64,000 bases of DNA, from positions 186,001-250,000 of the forward strand of contig JAQGGT010000004.1 in the NCBI GenBank assembly GCA_028289245.1. The letters are read 5' to 3'. The DNA is from Candidatus Saccharimonadota bacterium (lineage in GTDB: Bacteria > Patescibacteriota > Saccharimonadia > Saccharimonadales > UBA4665). The notes beneath the pieces are model-generated. The model was not told where the DNA came from. It did not search any database and was given only the letters and a program-made list of their open reading frames with translations. Positions 10,151 through 18,814 of the stretch are shown piece by piece; the stretch's first letter is position 1; each line of letters opens with the position of its first letter. The position numbers were made by a program, and so were the translations under genes.

Positions 10151-10177
10151 GAGCCTCCTTGCTGTCTTACTGCTACC

Positions 10178-10215
10178 AGTATATGAAATTAGCACTCTAA
10201 GGTCAAGAGTGCTAA
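10178..10215 (-). promoter_or_regulatory. clpP promoter with CIRCE operator
   Basis: The CIRCE inverted repeat TTAGCACTC-N9-GAGTGCTAA, the binding site of the repressor HrcA, is perfect at 10189-10215. On the minus strand the -35 box TTGACC (10201-10206) lies inside the CIRCE spacer and the -10 box TATACT (10178-10183) follows after 17 bp. A bound repressor would therefore cover the -35 box. It lies between the end of tig and clpP, so clpP can be transcribed independently. Confidence 0.93.
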
Positions 10216-10228
10216 TTCAATCTGTTAA

Positions 10229-11515
10229 TTACTTGCTAGCGACTTGCGATTTTACAAAATCGAGGGCTTTTTGGCTCATAATACGGTTGCCAACATCGCG
10301 GCGATTCTCTGGTTTGTCGAGCTCGGCTTGCATAGTTGGATCGGTGTAGCGGGTGCGAAGCTGTGCAATCTGCTCGTCGATCTCGGCCGCTTCGACACGC
10401 AGGCCGTTTTGTTCGGCGATTTCACCGAGAATTAGACCGGCTTTGACGCGCAACTCGGCGCCAGGGCGCTGCTTTTCACGGTGCTGTTCGGCGTTTACGC
10501 CCTCAGCGTCAAGGTGTTCCTGCCAGGTTTGGCCGCGGTACACGATATTACGGCGGTCTTCTTCCTCAATCCGATCAATCTCTTCATCAACCAAGGAGGT
10601 AGGAATATCGATCTTGGATTTGTCGGCGATAAGTTCTAACAGCTCGTTTTCGTACTGGCGTTCTTCTTGTTGTTCCCGCTCGGCGCCAATTTGCTTCTTA
10701 ATGTCGTCCTTGAGCTGGGCGAGGTTATCAAACGGTCCGACGGTCTTCGCGAAGTCGTCGTCAAGTTTCGGTTCAACCATTTTTTGTACCGATTTTACGA
10801 TTACCGTAAAGGTTACTTTTTTATTCTGCAGCTCAGTTGCACCATAATCAGCCGGGAAAACTATGTCAAAAGTTTTGGTAGCATCGGCTTTGAGACCAAC
10901 CAGTTCCTCTTCGAAGCCAGGAATAAAGTTGCCGCTACCGAGTACCAGCGGGTAGTCTTTGCCTTCGGTCCCTGGAATGGCTTGCTTGGATTCGGCGTCG
11001 ACACCGCTAAAATCGATGGTAACTTGGTCACCATCTTTGCTAGCCCGGGTAACGTCTTCTTTGCTGGCCGCGCGAGTGCGCAGGTTGGCGAGGACATCAT
11101 CAACATCTTTGGCTGTGACTTTCTCGGTCTTTTTGGCCAGTTTGAGCTTCGTAAAGTCTGGCAGCACAATCTTGCCGACAACCTCAACTTCATAAACCAC
11201 CTCGAGCGTGTCAAAGGGCACAAACTTGGTGATGGAAACTTGTGGCTGTGAAACCGGGCGCAGGTGCTCTTCTTGAGCGGCATCGACGTAGAGCTGGTTA
11301 ACGGCGTGCTCCAGGAATTCGGATTGTAACAGCTGAGGGTCGAGCTGCTTTTCGATGATATGCAGCGGCGCCTTACCGGCACGGAAGCCTTGGACTTTGG
11401 CATTGCGTCCGAGGTGGCTGACGGCCTCAACTTTTAAGGCATCGATAAATTTCTGATCGGCAGTGACGGTCAGTTTGATACTAGTGGGGGTAAGTGTTTC
11501 ACGAGATATTTGCAT
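10229..11515 (-). CDS. tig: Trigger factor, ribosome-associated chaperone
   Basis: Trigger factor binds the ribosome next to the exit tunnel and shields nascent chains. The 428-residue product has the ribosome-docking signature GFRAGKAP (about 43-50), an FKBP-type prolyl isomerase domain at about 160-245 and the long C-terminal chaperone arms. The length matches the family. A -10 box (TACACT, 11524-11529) sits 8 nt before the ATG with no Shine-Dalgarno sequence, so the mRNA may be nearly leaderless. The gene is followed by clpP, a common tig-clpP order, although clpP has its own CIRCE promoter. Confidence 0.97.
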   Translation of the reverse strand: MQISRETLTPTSIKLTVTADQKFIDALKVEAVSHLGRNAKVQGFRAGKAPLHIIEKQLDPQLLQSEFLEHAVNQLYVDAAQEEHLRPVSQPQVSITKFVPFDTLEVVYEVEVVGKIVLPDFTKLKLAKKTEKVTAKDVDDVLANLRTRAASKEDVTRASKDGDQVTIDFSGVDAESKQAIPGTEGKDYPLVLGSGNFIPGFEEELVGLKADATKTFDIVFPADYGATELQNKKVTFTVIVKSVQKMVEPKLDDDFAKTVGPFDNLAQLKDDIKKQIGAEREQQEERQYENELLELIADKSKIDIPTSLVDEEIDRIEEEDRRNIVYRGQTWQEHLDAEGVNAEQHREKQRPGAELRVKAGLILGEIAEQNGLRVEAAEIDEQIAQLRTRYTDPTMQAELDKPENRRDVGNRIMSQKALDFVKSQVASK

Positions 11516-11549
11516 AGTGACCTAGTGTAACAGATCAAAAAGGCTTTGG

Positions 11550-12002
11550 CTAGACCACTATAAGCGTAAGCAGAGTCAGCCCAGCTGCCGCCCAGACCAC
11601 TTCGACAACGGCACCTATTGGCCGTTCAAACCACTGGATTCTACCATGAAAACGCAACAGCCAGTTGCGATTAGTGATAAAATCCTGGCCTTTACGCGCC
11701 CGCCGGAACTTATTGATCCACATAAAATCGGGTGCAGCCGCGCTGAAGGCGCATACAGCGCCGACCCACCAGTGCTCCGGGCGATTCACTGCTAAAAAGA
11801 CCACCAGCAGAAAACACAACAATGCCTCGACGGCCAATAGCTTTACAAACCATTTGCTGGTAATAGTGTCAGCTCCCTTCGCAAAGTGCGGAATGGCATC
11901 GCAGGCAAAGTGCGAGGCTACCGCTAGCGGCACGGCAAGCCACGGATTACCAACGGCTAACCCGATGAGTGCTCCGGTAATAGCGTGATTGGTTGCTGTC
12001 AT
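11550..12002 (-). CDS. Membrane protein, weakly similar to membrane-bound metal-dependent hydrolases
   Basis: The 150-residue product has about four hydrophobic segments. Conserved-looking polar motifs sit near membrane edges: NHAITGALIG at the N-terminus, SHFACDAIPHF at about 31-41, APDFMW at about 90-95 and FHGRIQWF near 118-125. This arrangement of His and Asp next to helices resembles the YdjM/DUF457 group of membrane-bound metal-dependent hydrolases; the match is from memory and weak. Its ATG overlaps the hisS stop by four bases (ATGA), so it is translated from the hisS transcript. Confidence 0.75.
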   Translation of the reverse strand: MTATNHAITGALIGLAVGNPWLAVPLAVASHFACDAIPHFAKGADTITSKWFVKLLAVEALLCFLLVVFLAVNRPEHWWVGAVCAFSAAAPDFMWINKFRRARKGQDFITNRNWLLRFHGRIQWFERPIGAVVEVVWAAAGLTLLTLIVV

Positions 12003-13279
12003 GCCACCGAGAGCGCCGCCGGAATATCGACCAGTGCAAGTTGCTGCTCCTGCCCGGTTTTGAGATTTTTAAGTGTAAACTGCTGGCTGGTCAGCTCACT
12101 TTCACCCACCGCCAGCGCCCAGGTAATGCCCTTTTTATCGGCGGCTTTAAGTTGGTCACCAACTTTGCGTCCCGAAATATCGACCATGACGTTACAAGCC
12201 CGACGCAGCTCGGCAATTACCGGCTGGGCCGCGGCTGCAACATCACCTATTAAAATGACAGCCAGGTCGATTTCGGTCCGCAGCTCGGGCAGCAAGTTGT
12301 GGCGCTCCAAGAAATTTTCGAGCGTCGCATCGCCCAGGCCGAAGCCGGCTGTCGGTACCGGATCGACACCAAACAAGCCCACCAGGCCGTCATAGCGCCC
12401 GCCGCCCATCATCGAGCGGTTATTTTCAGGGTCGGTGTCGGCAACTTCAAACACAATATCGGTGTAGTAGTCGAAGCCGCGCATAATGGTGATGTCAAAG
12501 CGCGCATTGCTGATGCCGGCTGCCTGCAACTGCGCAAGGACGCTAGTGATACCACTGACAGCGGGCGATGCGCGGAGCGCTTCGGGTAGTTCCGCGAGGG
12601 TGGACGCTGCCAATAAGTTCTTGACTGTCTCCAACTTTTCATGGCCGGCGATGGCAATGGCTTGTTCGTCAAAAGCTTCCGGCGCGAGTTTGTGCATGCG
12701 GTCTATCAACTTCGCCAGGTTGTGCGCTTGTGGCTCGTCGAGTTCGAGATAATCGTGTAAAGCGGTGTCCATTAATTTACGACTATTGATTCGTATTTCA
12801 TACATCTCGGGAGTAGCTCCGAACGACTTATAAATAGCATCGGCCAGTTCGATCAACTCCAGCTCGGCAGCCACCGTAGTTATCCCAAAGATGTCGACGT
12901 TAAGCTGCCAGTGCTCGCGCAGGCGGCCGCGCTGCGGACGTTCATAGCGCCACAAGTTGGGAATGCTATACCAGCGCACCGGATAGCTCAGCTCCTGGCG
13001 CTTAGCAGCGACCATCCGGCTAACCGTCGGGGTCATCTCCGGACGAATAACTACTTGGCGTCCACCCCGGTCAGTAAAGCTATAGGTCTGCTCGTTAACA
13101 ATCTCTTCGCCGGTTTTAGCGGTGTAGAGCTCTAGGGCCTCGAGAATCGGGGCGTCATATTCTTCGTAACCAAAGCGTTCGACGGTTTGGCGCAGTTTAT
13201 TAAACATGTATTTTTGGAGACGTTTATCTTCCGGGTAGAAATCCCGGGCGCCTTTGTAGGGTTGGGTTGAAAGTGCCAT
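11999..13279 (-). CDS. hisS: Histidyl-tRNA synthetase
   Basis: A class II aminoacyl-tRNA synthetase of 426 residues that charges tRNA-His. It shows class II motif 1 to 3 regions, including PEMTPTVSRM (motif 2 region), the histidine-specific segment MGGGRYDGL in the C-terminal third of the catalytic domain, and an anticodon-binding domain at about 330-426. The stop TGA overlaps the next gene's start as ATGA. The gene to its right ends 8 bp upstream, so a polycistronic unit from 13875 to 11550 is likely. Confidence 0.97.
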   Translation of the reverse strand: MALSTQPYKGARDFYPEDKRLQKYMFNKLRQTVERFGYEEYDAPILEALELYTAKTGEEIVNEQTYSFTDRGGRQVVIRPEMTPTVSRMVAAKRQELSYPVRWYSIPNLWRYERPQRGRLREHWQLNVDIFGITTVAAELELIELADAIYKSFGATPEMYEIRINSRKLMDTALHDYLELDEPQAHNLAKLIDRMHKLAPEAFDEQAIAIAGHEKLETVKNLLAASTLAELPEALRASPAVSGITSVLAQLQAAGISNARFDITIMRGFDYYTDIVFEVADTDPENNRSMMGGGRYDGLVGLFGVDPVPTAGFGLGDATLENFLERHNLLPELRTEIDLAVILIGDVAAAAQPVIAELRRACNVMVDISGRKVGDQLKAADKKGITWALAVGESELTSQQFTLKNLKTGQEQQLALVDIPAALSVA

Positions 13280-13287
13280 ATATATCC

Positions 13288-13875
13288 TTATGCAGTCGCT
13301 TGTTTTTTGATGAAGTGGATAAAGGTCGGGGCGCCGAGTACCATCTGCGAGGCGATCGTCGCTAGATGACCAAAGCTGGGCACGATGCGGTTTTTGGCGC
13401 CCGGAATATGGCTATCATGTTTAGGTACTACCATGTCACGCATACCGGATCGCGTCAGGATACGGCTGCGGTCGGCAGGTGTTAGTGAGGCTAATGCGGC
13501 CTGGGAATCGTATGCCGCCGTCAAAAAGGATGGGTTCGGACCGCTATAGCCGCTGCCAATTGCCTGCGGGCGGTTGACCTTGCCGGCGATAAGAACAACA
13601 CCACTGATGACTTTTTTGCGGGCAGCGTAGGCATTGAGCGCCGCGGCCGCACCGGCACTAGACGCTACCAAACCAATTGCAAAGCCGCGGACCACTAGCT
13701 CATCGATACGCTTGAGCAGGCGTTGCAGCTTTGCCGGCCACGGCTCGGAGTCAAACCACCGTACTACAAATAATTCGGGCCGGACGCCGTAGATGCGCCA
13801 TAACTGCACTGCTTTGAGCTGACCGGTGGTGCGCCTGTCGCCAAGTCCGGGGATATATATAACGGCGAGCTTCAT
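13288..13875 (-). CDS. Alpha/beta-hydrolase-like protein
   Basis: The 195-residue product begins with a beta strand and the loop YIPGLGDRR, typical of the oxyanion region of alpha/beta hydrolases. A nucleophile-elbow-like LVASSAGAAAALNAY occurs at about 75-89, with Ser in place of the usual first Gly. A plausible acid lies in MRDMVVPKHD and a His in SFGHLATI near residue 175. The substrate cannot be inferred. It is closely followed by hisS and probably shares its transcript. Confidence 0.7.
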   Translation of the reverse strand: MKLAVIYIPGLGDRRTTGQLKAVQLWRIYGVRPELFVVRWFDSEPWPAKLQRLLKRIDELVVRGFAIGLVASSAGAAAALNAYAARKKVISGVVLIAGKVNRPQAIGSGYSGPNPSFLTAAYDSQAALASLTPADRSRILTRSGMRDMVVPKHDSHIPGAKNRIVPSFGHLATIASQMVLGAPTFIHFIKKQATA

Positions 13876-13897
13876 GTCTCTAGCATATCAGATATGC

Positions 13898-14125
13898 TTA
13901 TGACTTGGCCAAACCGGCGTGCTGTCGCAGCTGCCGGAGCTGCACACTATGGCTGTCGCTCATCGTCATGGTAGCGTCTAGCTTACGCTCAATCCGCTCC
14001 AGGTGGCTATGCAAGCCGCCACACTCTGCCGAACTTCCTGGCTGATGGTCTTCGGGCACCTGGCCGGCAGTATGTTGGATTAATGAGTCCCACTCTTGGT
14101 TGGTTATATGATCTGAATTTGTCAT
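13898..14125 (-). CDS. Small unknown protein with a short coiled coil
   Basis: From the ATG at 14125 the product is 75 residues, polar, with a heptad-like segment HLERIERKLDATMTM near its middle and an Arg/Leu/Gln-rich end. A GTG at 14182 would add 19 mainly basic residues. I prefer the ATG because a -10-like TACTAT lies 7 nt before it, but neither start has a Shine-Dalgarno sequence. No family is recognised. It precedes the hydrolase-like gene by 22 bp. Confidence 0.45.
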   Translation of the reverse strand: MTNSDHITNQEWDSLIQHTAGQVPEDHQPGSSAECGGLHSHLERIERKLDATMTMSDSHSVQLRQLRQHAGLAKS

Positions 14126-14310
14126 GGCCGCTATAGTAGCAGGCTTGTTTTGCCATGTCCTTAACTTTTTCTTAAATTTCACAAAAATATACTACTGGTT
14201 TATGCCGAGGAAGCCGAAACGGTTCTGTAGCCGTCTACTCCACGAAGATTATTAGCTTTCATACTACGCAGCCTCTCGCTCGCTGCTCGGCTGATGCTAC
14301 TATAGAGACA

Positions 14311-16062
14311 ATGCGTCAAGGTTTACGAAAGTACCAGCTCGTCTATGGCCACTTGTGGCGAACCTTTGGATCATCATGGCTGATTCGGACTTCTTATGTC
14401 ATACAATTGCTAACTCGGATATGTAAACTTATTGCGCTGCCAATCGCCCTAAGCCTTATCATCACTCGTTTATCGCGGCACGACTATGGAGGCGCTCAGA
14501 AAGCAGTTTTACTATATGTCAGTTTTTCGGCGTTACTGGGCGCGCTAACACCGTTAGTGAAATACATCGGCATGCGCGGCGAAAACAAAGTCTACCGCAG
14601 CCTCACCGCTGCATATTTCGAAAAACTGGTATCATCCGACCTCGAGTATTTTAATTCCAACCTGTCTGGTTACCTGACGACGGCCACCCGCCAATATGTA
14701 GACGGCTGTGTGCAGTTGGTCCGAAGCCTCCGCGATAGGTATAGCACAACCCTTCTCAGCATCGTTTTCCCGCTCTGCGTAATATTGTGGCTCGACATAC
14801 CGCTGGGTCTGGTCACCTTAGCGCTCAGTGTTCTTAACGCGGCCTACATGATCTGGGCATCGCATACCATCGGGCCGTATCGAACCAGATCCCGGGAGCT
14901 CTACAAACGAAATTCCGGCCGAATGGCCGATATCATCTCGAATATTCTGGCCGTAAAATCTACTGCCCAGGAGGCCAGTTACATCGCCAGAGTCCGTGAT
15001 GGTGCTTGGGCAGAAGCCGCTATATTTAGGGAGCGCTACACCGTGCAGGCTCGGCTGATTGCCGCTCGTGAACTGATCACCGTCACCGTCTTCGCCACTC
15101 TATTCAGCCTAACTATTCATCGGATGAGCGGTGGCCATATCACTATCACGACTGCTGTACTAGTGGTTACCTACGCCACCACCATCCTGACCGGCATTTA
15201 CTCCTTGTCTGATGATCTTGATGAGCATGACGATACGGTTGACCGAATCATCCCCGCCTTCGAGATTTTGGGGCGTGAAAACGTCGTTACAGACCCGGCC
15301 GTCCCGCAGCACTTTACTGATGACCGCGGCAAAATAACCTTCCAAAACGTGTCTTTCTCCTACGAAAAGGGCAGCAGGCAACGCGCAGTCCTGAAAGATT
15401 TTTCGCTGGCGATTCCGCAGGGTCAAAAACTGGGTGTCGTCGGCATTAGCGGCGCCGGCAAGAGCACGCTTACCAAGCTGCTGCTGCGTTTTAATGATGT
15501 GGACGAGGGGCACATTTTACTGGGTGATGTTGATATTCGAACGGTGCTGCAAACGGAACTGAGGAGCCAAATTGCGTACGTTTCCCAGGAACCATTACTA
15601 TTTCATGATAGTATTCGCGAGAATGTGGCCGTAGCAAAACCCGACGCCACTGACGTAGAAATCTTGGCGGCCCTCCGCGCTGCCCACGCGCTGGAGTTTG
15701 TGGATGCCTTGCCCGATGGCCTGGATAGTGTGGTCGGTGAGCGCGGCGTTAAGCTGAGCGGCGGCCAAAAACAGCGCGTGGCCATTGCTCGCGCTGTCTT
15801 GCAACATGCGCCGATCATTGTCCTCGACGAAGCCACCAGCGCCCTGGATAGCGAGAGCGAGCAGATCATCAAAGATTCTTTTGCGGAAGTCCTCAAAAAT
15901 AAGACGGCGATTGTGGTAGCGCACCGCTTGAGCACCCTCTCGGAAATGGACCGAATTATCGTTTTACAACGGGGTAAGCTGGTGGAGGATGGGACACACG
16001 AAGCGCTCCTCAAGCTGCACGGTGTCTACGCCGGACTCTGGAAGCGCCAGCAGCATACATAA
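14311..16062 (+). CDS. ABC-type exporter with fused membrane and ATPase domains
   Basis: The 583-residue product combines six predicted membrane helices (about 20-300) with a C-terminal nucleotide-binding domain. All ATPase motifs are intact: Walker A GISGAGKST (about 377-385), Q-loop YVSQEPLL, signature LSGGQKQR (about 481-488), Walker B IIVLDEATSALD and the switch His in AHRLST. It should work as a homo- or heterodimer exporting a lipid, drug or peptide; the substrate is unknown. An extended -10 (TGCTACTAT) ends 7 nt before the ATG and no Shine-Dalgarno sequence is visible, so it may be leaderless. Confidence 0.92.
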   Translation: MRQGLRKYQLVYGHLWRTFGSSWLIRTSYVIQLLTRICKLIALPIALSLIITRLSRHDYGGAQKAVLLYVSFSALLGALTPLVKYIGMRGENKVYRSLTAAYFEKLVSSDLEYFNSNLSGYLTTATRQYVDGCVQLVRSLRDRYSTTLLSIVFPLCVILWLDIPLGLVTLALSVLNAAYMIWASHTIGPYRTRSRELYKRNSGRMADIISNILAVKSTAQEASYIARVRDGAWAEAAIFRERYTVQARLIAARELITVTVFATLFSLTIHRMSGGHITITTAVLVVTYATTILTGIYSLSDDLDEHDDTVDRIIPAFEILGRENVVTDPAVPQHFTDDRGKITFQNVSFSYEKGSRQRAVLKDFSLAIPQGQKLGVVGISGAGKSTLTKLLLRFNDVDEGHILLGDVDIRTVLQTELRSQIAYVSQEPLLFHDSIRENVAVAKPDATDVEILAALRAAHALEFVDALPDGLDSVVGERGVKLSGGQKQRVAIARAVLQHAPIIVLDEATSALDSESEQIIKDSFAEVLKNKTAIVVAHRLSTLSEMDRIIVLQRGKLVEDGTHEALLKLHGVYAGLWKRQQHT

Positions 16063-16206
16063 CCCGGCCAGCAAGCGCTAGACGACAAAACTTATGGGCA
16101 TGCCGCCATCGATCATGCCACAAAGTCCTTCTCTGACAGCCGGCGAGACCACGACGGCCTGTTTTGTGTATTTGCATTTTTATAGTAACGATTATATGAT
16201 CACGAT

Positions 16207-16917
16207 ATGACGACCCCGGAAGAGCCTGAGTTAACGCTCCTTGAAGAAAATGCCTTACTTGATCTCTCCATTAGCCCGACTAACCTCGCCGAAGAGGTAA
16301 CGGGGGAAGATCTCGATGACCCTGCAACATCAGGATTAGCTTTTGCGTTAGCGCAAATAATGAGCGAACGTCGGAACGCGATGCTGGGTGAGCTTTGTGA
16401 TACGCATCGTGGTATGACGTGGGGAGCTTTCCTAGAGAGCCTGGCTGGCTCACGTTTAGAAATTATTGCTCAAGGCAGTACTCTTGACGCCCATGACCGG
16501 CCTAAGTACACCGTACACGCGGCCGACCAAGAGGATAAATTGCTGGTGGTGGCAAATTCTTACAACATATGCGATGAAGATCGTCTCAATGCTATATCGT
16601 TGAGCGGCTTTATGGACGCCGGAGATGATACAGTTGAGCAGCGTCGTCGATACGGCGTGCTGCTCGATATGCAGGCCTCTATTTTTCCGGTGGGACCCGT
16701 TGAAGGAACGGTCTTTAACTTCTGGGTATCCGCGCTTGATGGGCTGTTCCTAAGACTCGCCGCACTTAAGCGAGCAAAGCTTGCGTTTGTCGATTGGGGA
16801 CCATACATCAAAGACAGACCAATAACTTCAGCTGATGCCGATAGCCGTCGTGCGCAATACGCCCAACTCATAGCACAGTACCCGGATTGGGCTAAGAAGT
16901 TTACCGGCCGACAGTGA
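16207..16917 (+). CDS. Unknown acidic protein
   Basis: This 236-residue protein has an acidic N-terminus and no signal peptide or membrane segment. The middle contains strand-rich sequence (RLEIIAQGSTL, KLLVVANSYNIC), the C-terminal third a predicted helix and a Trp-rich end. No catalytic motif is recognised. It stands alone on the plus strand between the ABC exporter and the tRNA gene. A -10-like TATATG lies shortly before the ATG without a Shine-Dalgarno sequence, matching the other likely leaderless genes here. Confidence 0.6.
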   Translation: MTTPEEPELTLLEENALLDLSISPTNLAEEVTGEDLDDPATSGLAFALAQIMSERRNAMLGELCDTHRGMTWGAFLESLAGSRLEIIAQGSTLDAHDRPKYTVHAADQEDKLLVVANSYNICDEDRLNAISLSGFMDAGDDTVEQRRRYGVLLDMQASIFPVGPVEGTVFNFWVSALDGLFLRLAALKRAKLAFVDWGPYIKDRPITSADADSRRAQYAQLIAQYPDWAKKFTGRQ

Positions 16918-17047
16918 GAGGACTAGCGGGCTGCGCCCTTTATCCGCAGCACCATGCTCGCTGCAAGCAGTTGCGCGTGGCGTTGCTCCAAGACCCTCCC
17001 GTTCGCTGCGCTCACTCGCGAGGTTCTGCGTCCTCTCACCGCTGCCA

Positions 17048-17081
17048 AAAGAAAAGATCCCCATCCGGGGATCTTTTCTTT
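17048..17081 (-). terminator. Terminator of the tRNA-Leu gene
   Basis: The arms at 17048-17062 and 17067-17081 form a perfect 15-bp stem with a 4-nt loop (ATCC); on the minus strand it ends in TTTTCTTT. The upstream arm begins at the last base of the tRNA CCA end, so terminator and tRNA overlap by one base. Confidence 0.9.
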
Positions 17082-17165
17082 GGTGCGGATGAGAGGACTT
17101 GAACCTCCACACCTTACGGCACCAGCTCCTAAAACTAGCGTGTCTACCAATTCCACCACATCCGC
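17081..17165 (-). tRNA. tRNA-Leu (anticodon TAG)
   Basis: The 85-nt sequence folds as a class II tRNA. The acceptor GCGGATG pairs with CATCCGC and is followed by discriminator A and an encoded CCA. The D-arm region has the typical TGGTGGAATTGGTAGACAC. The anticodon loop reads TTTAGGA, giving anticodon TAG for CUN codons. A long variable arm precedes the T-arm with GGTTCAAGTCC. The gene is isolated on the minus strand and followed directly by an intrinsic terminator. Confidence 0.95.
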
Positions 17166-17262
17166 ACATGGAGAACTCGGCTTATTTTACCCTGTTAAAT
17201 ATAAAAATACTAGCCTGTTATGTCGGCCCGGGAGGTGCTAGACTTACAAAAAAGGAGGCCAC

Positions 17263-17451
17263 ATGGAACGAATGAACCAACAACCCGATCAGCCACAAGA
17301 GGAAATCCTTGACGAGCTGCCGACGGAAGTTAATGAGACTACCAGCAAACTGGCGGATGATGTCGATACGCTACTCGATGAAATTGACGATGTCCTTGAA
17401 GAAAACGCCGAAGACTTTGTGAAGGGTTACATCCAAAAAGGCGGCCAGTAG
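17263..17451 (+). CDS. pup: Pup-like prokaryotic ubiquitin-like protein
   Basis: The 62-residue product is highly acidic and ends in the hallmark of Pup, the protein tag that marks substrates for the bacterial proteasome. The last third, from LLDEIDDVLEENAEDF to the end YIQKGGQ, is nearly identical to the helical Mpa/ARC-binding part and C-terminus of mycobacterial Pup as I remember it. The C-terminal Gly-Gly-Gln form would need deamidation by Dop before the ligase PafA could attach it to lysines. The N-terminal part differs and is Gln/Pro-rich. A strong AAAGGAGG lies 4 nt before the ATG. None of dop, pafA, mpa or the proteasome genes is in this window, whereas actinobacterial pup normally sits beside them. 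The stop is one base from the end of the convergent rsmD. Confidence 0.88.
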   Translation: MERMNQQPDQPQEEILDELPTEVNETTSKLADDVDTLLDEIDDVLEENAEDFVKGYIQKGGQ

Positions 17452-17452
17452 G

Positions 17453-17989
17453 TTAGCCCTTGCGGCGCAGTACGCGCAGCATCGCGTCTCCATACACTTT
17501 CTCAACCAGCGGCTCCAGATCGGGGGCCGGTATAAAGCGGGCCTGCGGCGGCAGTGAGACCACAAATACACCGCCAGGCTTGACGCAGGCGCTGGCCATC
17601 TCGGTAGTATCAAGCTGCAGATTGTTATAAGGAGGGTCCACGATCACCACATCGAACTGGTGGGTGCGTTGATTACGTTTCACCCAGCCGCGTAAGCTGG
17701 CCTGGACGACGGTAACTTTATCGGCAATACCAAGCTCGGCAATATTGTTCTGAATGGTTTTTATGGCGTCAACATCATTATCGATGAGCGTACTCGAGGC
17801 GGCGCCGCGGCTAATGGCCTCGAAGCCGATGGCGCCACTGCCGGCATAGGCGTCGAGAATAGTCAGACCATCAATATCCCCGAGAATGTTAAATAGAGCG
17901 CCGCGAATCTTATCGCTCATCGGGTGGGTGGTAAATGAGCGTGGCGAAGCGAATTGGCGGCCGCCGAGTTGGCCACTGATAATCCTCAC
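17453..17989 (-). CDS. rsmD: 16S rRNA (guanine-966 N2) methyltransferase
   Basis: The 178-residue product has the layout of RsmD: an N-terminal MRIISGQLGGRQF, the ribosomal-RNA-contact segment ending in HPMSDKIRGALFNIL, the SAM-binding loop DAYAGSGAIGFEAISRG (about 46-62) and the catalytic DPPY (about 119-122). It methylates a guanine in helix 31 of 16S rRNA. The ATG overlaps the stop of the gene upstream by four bases, so it is the last member of a likely tyrS-to-rsmD transcription unit. Confidence 0.95.
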   Translation of the reverse strand: MRIISGQLGGRQFASPRSFTTHPMSDKIRGALFNILGDIDGLTILDAYAGSGAIGFEAISRGAASSTLIDNDVDAIKTIQNNIAELGIADKVTVVQASLRGWVKRNQRTHQFDVVIVDPPYNNLQLDTTEMASACVKPGGVFVVSLPPQARFIPAPDLEPLVEKVYGDAMLRVLRRKG

Positions 17990-18810
17990 GAGGAGCGTGC
18001 CTGTGTTTGACCGGCTTCACGCGCTGCGGCATACCAGACCAGTGTGACCGAGCGCACAAGAGTTGGTGCCAGCTCCTGGCGTATTTTGCGACTGAGTCGC
18101 GCTGTCCAACCATTGAGGGAGAAGTCATCGTAGAGCTCCTGCTGGGCAATCATTTGGGCGGTGTGGCGGTACCACTCGCCGATACTTGAGCTTTGCACGA
18201 CCTGCAGATCGGCATTGGTCGGCAAGGCATGCATAAAGCGGAGCGGCTTGATGATGGTGGCAATGCCCCACTCAAAGGTGCCGTGAGTCGTAAACAAGCC
18301 TTTGGGGCCCCACATTTTCCAGTTGTTGCTGACCATTTGCGGCGCGGAGTCACCCGGTATCACCAATTTATTCTTAAGATTAGTACGAGTTTCTTTGCCA
18401 AGGCCGCCACGCAGTTCTTGGAGCTTTTCTTCGAATGGGTAATGATGGGCTGGCGTCAGCCCATCGACGATGGCGTGCGCTAGCCAAGAGGCTTCGAAGG
18501 CAGCCCGCACCGAATCGGCTTTGCGCAAGGCGGTCACTAGCAACTTGTAGTGATCTTCGATCAGCTCGATCAACTGGGTGTCACTGAGGTCAAACGGTTG
18601 AAAGTAATGCCATGGCTCATCTTTGGCAGGGCTTTTACGCTTAATGGCATCAGGGCCATTATTGCCCTCGAAGTGCAAGATCGATTTGAGGCTCGGGAAG
18701 GAGCAGCCAGGCGCTAAACGCGTGAGATGCCGATGGGCAACGCGATCGATTTTTTGATGCGCCCCAAGCAAATGACCACTTAGCGACGTAAACGTTGACC
18801 CCGAATACAT
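17986..18810 (-). CDS. Unknown protein resembling zinc-dependent phospholipase C/S1-P1 nuclease folds
   Basis: The 274-residue helical product has several His/Asp pairs spaced like zinc ligands of the phospholipase C/P1 nuclease superfamily: GHLLGAHQKIDRVAHRHL near the N-terminus and WLAHAIVDGLTPAHHYPFEE at about 107-126. No signal peptide is visible. The family assignment is an inference from these motifs. It lies 4 bp after recG and overlaps rsmD, so it is cotranscribed with genes for DNA and rRNA metabolism. Confidence 0.72.
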   Translation of the reverse strand: MYSGSTFTSLSGHLLGAHQKIDRVAHRHLTRLAPGCSFPSLKSILHFEGNNGPDAIKRKSPAKDEPWHYFQPFDLSDTQLIELIEDHYKLLVTALRKADSVRAAFEASWLAHAIVDGLTPAHHYPFEEKLQELRGGLGKETRTNLKNKLVIPGDSAPQMVSNNWKMWGPKGLFTTHGTFEWGIATIIKPLRFMHALPTNADLQVVQSSSIGEWYRHTAQMIAQQELYDDFSLNGWTARLSRKIRQELAPTLVRSVTLVWYAAAREAGQTQARSS

Positions 18811-18814
18811 ACCT

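Noticed and set aside
10151-10195. Upstream start for clpP adding 15 residues
   Set aside because: It would begin inside the CIRCE operator and before the predicted transcription start; the ATG at 10150 has AAGGAGG.
16923-17159. Small reading frames overlapping the tRNA-Leu region on both strands
   Set aside because: They cross the tRNA and its terminator and show no coding features.
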